Shown piece by piece: positions 60,125 through 64,000 of a stretch of DNA of 64,000 nt. Source of the stretch: UBA1479 sp963976055. GTDB lineage: Bacteria; Pseudomonadota; Alphaproteobacteria; Rhodospirillales; Casp-alpha2. Position 1 is the first letter of the stretch. Every line of letters starts with the position of its first letter. Position numbers and translations under genes: made by a program. The notes below the pieces were generated by a model. That model ran no database searches. It saw only the letters and a program-made list of their open reading frames with translations, and had not been told where the DNA came from. The stretch spans positions 248,001 to 312,000 of the forward strand of contig CAXBJB010000005.1 in the NCBI GenBank assembly GCA_963976055.1, in the 5' to 3' direction.

Positions 60125-60187
60125 CTCACTGCCTCACCGCCTCAGTGGTTTTCTTTTTTTGAACCACAGAGGCACAGAGACAGTGAG
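60125..60187. repeat. Inverted repeat between convergent genes
   Basis: CTCACTG (60125-60131) pairs with CAGTGAG (60181-60187), and inside them CCTCAGTGGTT pairs with AACCACAGAGG with one mismatch around a T-rich loop. It lies between the convergent tadA and DUF6352 genes. It may end transcription from one or both sides. The wording (CACAGAGGCACAGAGACAG) recalls a dispersed repeat seen in many bacteria. Confidence 0.5.
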
Positions 60188-60206
60188 AAGAACCTGAGAG
60201 AAAAAT

Positions 60207-61232
60207 TTAGGATTCCGCCGCAAGGGGCAGATTGACCAGGAGATTTTGCGGTTTCAGGCGGACCCGCTGATCGGGGGTCATGCAGAGCGCGAGATAGATC
60301 GGCTTGCCCCGCACCTCGATGGCCATCTGGTTGGGGTCCTTGAAGTCAAGGCGGAACAGCGACAGCAGGCGTTCCATGCGCGCATCCTCGACATCTTCCC
60401 CTTCGTAGAGGTCGTTCAGCAGCGTCGAGGCCTCGGCGTCCAGGCCCAGATGCCAGACCCATTTCTCGTCGTTGATTTCCTGCACCGGCTGGATCGAGAT
60501 CTCGGCCTGCAGGAAATGACGGACCCAGGCCTCGAGCACGCGGCACAGCGCATCCAGCCCCGGCCGGGCGAAGGAAATATCGAGCACCGTGTCGTAGCGT
60601 TCGTTGCGCCCCCAGTAGATGTCGGCGGTGTCCGTCTGCAACACGTCCATGTCGACCTGGCGGGCGGCAGCACCGCTGCCGACCACCAATTTGCCCAGGC
60701 TGCCCATGCCGGCCGTGGTCGCCAGCATCTCGACCGTTTCCGCGTCGCCCAGCAAAATCGCGCCGTCCTTCAGCGTCACCGTCTGTTCGCGGAACAGAAG
60801 TTCCGCCGCGCGGGCGCGGAATGGGTCGTCCGTGCCGTCGATGATGCGCCGCGCAACGACGTGGGCCATCTGATCGATGAACAGCGGCGGCATGGTGACG
60901 CCGTCCGAGCGGAAGATTTCCAGGTAACAAGCCTCGACCGTGCCCGCCCCCACCAGACGGTCGCGAAACGCCAACAGCACCCGGTAATTGTCCTGGGCGT
61001 CCGGATCGGCCATGGCCTCGATGCGCCCGTCGCCGACCGCTTCACGGGGGTTGGCCATCAGCGCGCCGTGCAGGGCGCGTTCGGCATCACAGGATTCCGC
61101 GATGGGGGCGATTTCCGGGCGTTGCAGATAGGCGCGCAGGAAGGCGTCGGTCACGGCCAGATGCCCGGCCCCGTTCCGCGTCAGCAAATGGTAGCCGGAA
61201 TTGGGCCAGAAATCAGGCGCCGGGGTATTCAT
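60207..61232 (-). CDS. DUF6352 family protein
   Basis: A 341-residue soluble protein with the opening FWPNSGYHLLTRNGAGHLAVTDAFLRAYL typical in part of the alphaproteobacterial DUF6352 family. No catalytic motif is seen; the middle has acidic residues and a short Gly-rich stretch. Its start lies three bases after the stop of the DUF1244 gene upstream, so the two are co-transcribed. The function is unknown. Confidence 0.72.
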   Translation of the reverse strand: MNTPAPDFWPNSGYHLLTRNGAGHLAVTDAFLRAYLQRPEIAPIAESCDAERALHGALMANPREAVGDGRIEAMADPDAQDNYRVLLAFRDRLVGAGTVEACYLEIFRSDGVTMPPLFIDQMAHVVARRIIDGTDDPFRARAAELLFREQTVTLKDGAILLGDAETVEMLATTAGMGSLGKLVVGSGAAARQVDMDVLQTDTADIYWGRNERYDTVLDISFARPGLDALCRVLEAWVRHFLQAEISIQPVQEINDEKWVWHLGLDAEASTLLNDLYEGEDVEDARMERLLSLFRLDFKDPNQMAIEVRGKPIYLALCMTPDQRVRLKPQNLLVNLPLAAES

Positions 61233-61235
61233 GGG

Positions 61236-61553
61236 CTAGTTATGGCCGCTGATGTCGGCATGCAGCGGCTTGGTGTCCTCGAAGGTCTTTTTCTGCGCTT
61301 CGTCGGCGGGTTTCTGGAACTTGTCCTTCCACGCGTCATAGGTCATGCCATAGACGACCGTGCGCGCCGCGTCGTAGTCGATGTCCTGGCCCTTGGCCTG
61401 GGCCTCGGCGGCGTACCATTTGGCCAGACAGTTGCGGCAGAACCCGGCCAGATTCATCAGGTCGATGTTCTGCACGTCCGTGCGCTTCTGCAAATGCTTG
61501 ATGAGGCCGCGAAAGGCGGCGGCCTCCACTTCCGTGCGGGTCTTGTCGTCCAT
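61236..61553 (-). CDS. DUF1244 family protein
   Basis: A 105-residue protein matching DUF1244, a small helical family whose core is HLQKRTDVQNIDLMNLAGFC followed by RNCLAKWY. The two Cys (CRNC) could bind metal. The structure of one member is known to be helical but its function is not. It is 111 bases downstream of purD and co-transcribed with DUF6352. Confidence 0.82.
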   Translation of the reverse strand: MDDKTRTEVEAAAFRGLIKHLQKRTDVQNIDLMNLAGFCRNCLAKWYAAEAQAKGQDIDYDAARTVVYGMTYDAWKDKFQKPADEAQKKTFEDTKPLHADISGHN

Positions 61554-61664
61554 GTCGTCATCTCCTCCGTCTGCCGCCGCGTGCCCGGTGGAGGGCCGCG
61601 GGTGGTCGTCTGTCTCTGCGCTTTATATAGGGGTCGGCATGCATCGGCAAAAGGGCGGCGGCAC

Positions 61665-62939
61665 CTAGCGCTTGATCGCCCGCCAGCCGATATCGCGCCG
61701 GCAGAAGCCTTCGGGCCAGTCGATCCGGTCGACGGCCTCGTAGGCCCGGGCCCGGGCTTCCTTGACGTCCTTGCCGATCGCCGTGACGCCCAGCACGCGG
61801 CCGCCGTTGGCGGTGATCGCACCGTCATCGCCGGCGGCCGTGCCCGCGTGGAACACGACCACGCCCTCGACCGCACCAGCGGCATCCAGCCCCTTGATTT
61901 CCGTCCCTTTTTTATACTTTCCGGGATAGCCCTTGGCGGCCATGACGACGGTCATGGCGACGTCATCCCGCCATTGTAGCTTGGTCTTGGCCAAACGCCC
62001 TTCGGCGCAGGCCAGGAGAACCTCCAGCACGTCGGATTTGAGCCGCATCATCATGACCTGACATTCCGGGTCGCCGAAGCGGGTGTTGTATTCGATCAGC
62101 TTGGGCCCCGTGTCGTCGATCATCAGCCCGGCGTAGAGCACGCCCTTGAACGGCCGGCCCTCGGCCGCCATGCCCTTGATGGTCGGCTGGATGATCTCGG
62201 CCATCACCCGGTCGATCATGGCCCGGCCGACGATGGGGGCCGGGGAATAAGCGCCCATGCCGCCCGTATTGGGGCCCTCGTCGCCGTCATGGGCGCGCTT
62301 GTGGTCCTGGGCGCCGACCAGGGGCAGCGCCGTTTCGCCGTCGACCAGGGCGAAGAAGCTGGCTTCCTCGCCTTCGAGGAATTCCTCGACGACGATTTCC
62401 GTGCCGGCGCGGCCGAAGGCTTCCTCGATCATGATCTGGTCGACCGCCGCATAGGCCTCGTTGACGTTGCGGCAGATGATGACGCCCTTGCCGGCAGCCA
62501 GGCCGTCGGCCTTGACCACGATGGGGGCCCCGTGCGTGCGGATGTATTCCTTGGCCGCGTCCGGTTCGTCGAAACGGTCGTAATCGGCGGTCGGGATGTC
62601 GTATTTGGCGCAAAGGTCCTTGGTGAAGGCCTTGGAGCCTTCCAATTCCGCCCCCGCCGCCGTCGGCCCGAAGGATTTGACGCCGAGCGCGTCGAGTTTA
62701 TCGACCAGGCCCGCCACCAGGGGGCCTTCCGGTCCGACCACAACGAAGTCGATAGCGCTGTCCTTGACGAATCCGATGAGGCCGTCCAGATCTTCGGCGT
62801 CGATATCGACATTCTTGGCAAGACCGGCCGTGCCCGCGTTGCCGGGGGCGCAGAACAGTTCGCTGCATTTGGGGGATTTGGCGATGGCCCAGCAAAGGGA
62901 ATGTTCGCGCCCGCCGGAGCCGACCACAAGTACCTTCAT
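61665..62939 (-). CDS. purD: Phosphoribosylamine-glycine ligase (GAR synthetase)
   Basis: A 424-residue ATP-grasp enzyme of purine synthesis. Its N-terminus MKVLVVGSGGREHSLCWAI, the ATP loop VVKADGLAAGKGVIIC, the metal-binding FNTRFGDPE-type segment (EYNTRFGDPECQ) and the C-terminal VLGVTAIGKDVKEAR are all typical. It diverges from xseA with a 101-base gap. Confidence 0.95.
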   Translation of the reverse strand: MKVLVVGSGGREHSLCWAIAKSPKCSELFCAPGNAGTAGLAKNVDIDAEDLDGLIGFVKDSAIDFVVVGPEGPLVAGLVDKLDALGVKSFGPTAAGAELEGSKAFTKDLCAKYDIPTADYDRFDEPDAAKEYIRTHGAPIVVKADGLAAGKGVIICRNVNEAYAAVDQIMIEEAFGRAGTEIVVEEFLEGEEASFFALVDGETALPLVGAQDHKRAHDGDEGPNTGGMGAYSPAPIVGRAMIDRVMAEIIQPTIKGMAAEGRPFKGVLYAGLMIDDTGPKLIEYNTRFGDPECQVMMMRLKSDVLEVLLACAEGRLAKTKLQWRDDVAMTVVMAAKGYPGKYKKGTEIKGLDAAGAVEGVVVFHAGTAAGDDGAITANGGRVLGVTAIGKDVKEARARAYEAVDRIDWPEGFCRRDIGWRAIKR

Positions 62940-63040
62940 CCTGTCCCAATCCCTCCCGGTTCCGTCGGTTCGTTCGGCGCTCCGCCTTGGTCACGGCCCG
63001 CCGTATTGTGTCCGTTCACTGGGCCTTGCATACTGCGCCC

Positions 63041-64000
63041 ATGAGCGACAATTCCAGCGGCACCGCGCAGAGTCAACCCGGCGAAACCGAGACCAGCCAT
63101 AACCTGCCGGTCTTTACCGTTTCCGAAATTTCCCAGGCCGTGAAACACACGGTCGAGGAGACCTTCCAATGGGTGCGAATCCGGGGGGAAATCTCGGGTT
63201 TCAAGCGGGCATCCTCGGGCCATCTGTATTTCGCATTGAAGGACGCGGACGCGGTGATCGACGGCGTGTGCTGGCGCGGCACCGCCGGGCGCCTGACCAT
63301 CAAGCCCGAGGACGGCATGGAGATCGTCGCCACCGGACGGCTGACCACCTATCCCGGGCGCTCCAAATACCAAGTCGTCGTCGACCATATGGAATTGGCC
63401 GGCGAAGGGGCGCTGCTGAAGTTGCTGGAGGACCGCCGCCGCAAGCTGGAGGCCGAGGGCCTATTCGCGGCCGAGCGCAAGCGCGACATCCCCTATCTGC
63501 CCGACGTGATCGGCGTCGTGACCTCGCCCACGGGGGCCGTGATCCGCGACATCCTGCACCGCCTGGCCGACCGCTTCCCCGTTCACGTCTTGATCTGGCC
63601 GGTGCTGGTCCAGGGCGAGAACGCCGCCGCCCAGGTCGCGGCGGCGGTGCGCGGATTCGGCGAGATCGAACCCGGCGGCCCCGTGCCGCGCCCAGACGTC
63701 GTCATCGTGGCGCGCGGCGGCGGCAGCCTGGAGGATTTGTGGGCGTTCAACGAGGAAGCCGTCGTGCGTGCCATCGCCGAATGCCCCATTCCGGTGATTT
63801 CGGCGGTCGGCCACGAGACGGATACCACGCTCGCCGATTTCGCCGCCGACCGGCGCGCACCCACCCCGACCGCCGCCGCGGAAATGGCCGTGCCGGTGCG
63901 TCTGGACCTGTTGGCCCAGGTTCTGGAGGACGGGCGGCGCATCGCCAGCGCCGTATCCCGGCGGCTGGCCGACCACCGCCGCCATCTGGACGCCACGGCC
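63041..64000 (+). CDS. xseA: Exodeoxyribonuclease VII large subunit, 3' end cut by the window
   Basis: The first 320 codons of XseA, which degrades single-stranded DNA with XseB. An N-terminal OB domain (VFTVSEISQAVKHTVEETF, WVRIRGEISGFKRASSGH) is followed by the catalytic domain with IGVVTSPTGAVIRDI, VARGGGSLEDLWAFN and the VGHETDTTLADFAADRRAPTP motif, in which conserved Asp and His lie. The C-terminal coiled coil begins at the window edge. The start ATG is clear though its ribosome site is weak. Confidence 0.95.
   Translation, partial: MSDNSSGTAQSQPGETETSHNLPVFTVSEISQAVKHTVEETFQWVRIRGEISGFKRASSGHLYFALKDADAVIDGVCWRGTAGRLTIKPEDGMEIVATGRLTTYPGRSKYQVVVDHMELAGEGALLKLLEDRRRKLEAEGLFAAERKRDIPYLPDVIGVVTSPTGAVIRDILHRLADRFPVHVLIWPVLVQGENAAAQVAAAVRGFGEIEPGGPVPRPDVVIVARGGGSLEDLWAFNEEAVVRAIAECPIPVISAVGHETDTTLADFAADRRAPTPTAAAEMAVPVRLDLLAQVLEDGRRIASAVSRRLADHRRHLDATA

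Noticed and set aside
60246..61979. A 577-codon plus-strand frame
   Set aside because: Complement of DUF6352, DUF1244 and purD genes.

Overview
The window is a 64-kb stretch of GC-rich chromosome that reads as an alphaproteobacterium, most likely a Rhodospirillales relative. The evidence is the set of lineage-typical small families (DUF1244, DUF3126, DUF3035, DUF6352), a COQ7-type ubiquinone hydroxylase, a class II DAHP synthase and the ribF-ileS-lspA-DUF3035-M16-M16 block. I cannot name a genus. I count 59 protein genes (two cut by the window ends), one tRNA-Leu and several structured intergenic sites. There is no rRNA, prophage, IS element or CRISPR array.

Layout. 1-2677: a cut argD, an ABC-2 permease and recX. 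2737-5742: a three-gene operon of a retropepsin-like protease, a transglutaminase-like 7TM protein and a RimK-like ATP-grasp ligase. 5753-13090: cell-envelope and accessory genes (exported protein, MscS channel, ArsC, TPR-glycosyltransferase, PagL-type lipid A deacylase, cyclic-nucleotide/TPR protein). 13111-19740: an EAL phosphodiesterase, then a GldA/GldF/GldG-like ABC exporter operon with a DUF4340 protein. 19954-22226: hemN behind a clear FNR-type promoter, and a DUF547 protein. 22461-28237: class II DAHP synthase, then NAD salvage and synthesis (NAPRT, NadE) and cysS. 28242-33153: a formyltransferase-like gene, a large DHp-PAS-PAS-GGDEF-EAL protein, a helical hypothetical and trmJ.

33150-35952 is a minus-strand run of yqaA, dsbB, coq7 and a zinc alcohol dehydrogenase. 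It is followed by a TauD-type dioxygenase, tRNA-Leu(CAA) and one AT-richer gene that looks acquired. 38321-41282 pairs a PDH-E1/MdeB-like transketolase with a divergent Lrp/AsnC regulator. 41515-44196 holds two small conserved genes, a 2Fe-2S ferredoxin overlapping a tartrate/isopropylmalate dehydrogenase-like gene, and a stand-alone integrase core-binding domain. 44240-57401 has an M23 peptidase, a MaoC hydratase, and a long plus-strand run ribF-ileS-lspA-lipoprotein-M16-M16-pgi-mutL with several ATGA overlaps. 57438-64000 is RNA modification and nucleotide metabolism (rsmD, rluB, tadA, purD, xseA) with DUF6352 and DUF1244 proteins.

Most of the window is ordinary housekeeping chromosome. The least explained parts are the protease/7TM/ATP-grasp operon at 2737-5742, the stand-alone recombinase core-binding domain with its palindrome-rich upstream region (43600-44196), the repeat-bearing spacers at 37219-37285 and 41309-41483, and the orphan-DHp c-di-GMP protein. 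All family calls were made by eye from motifs; no database search was run.
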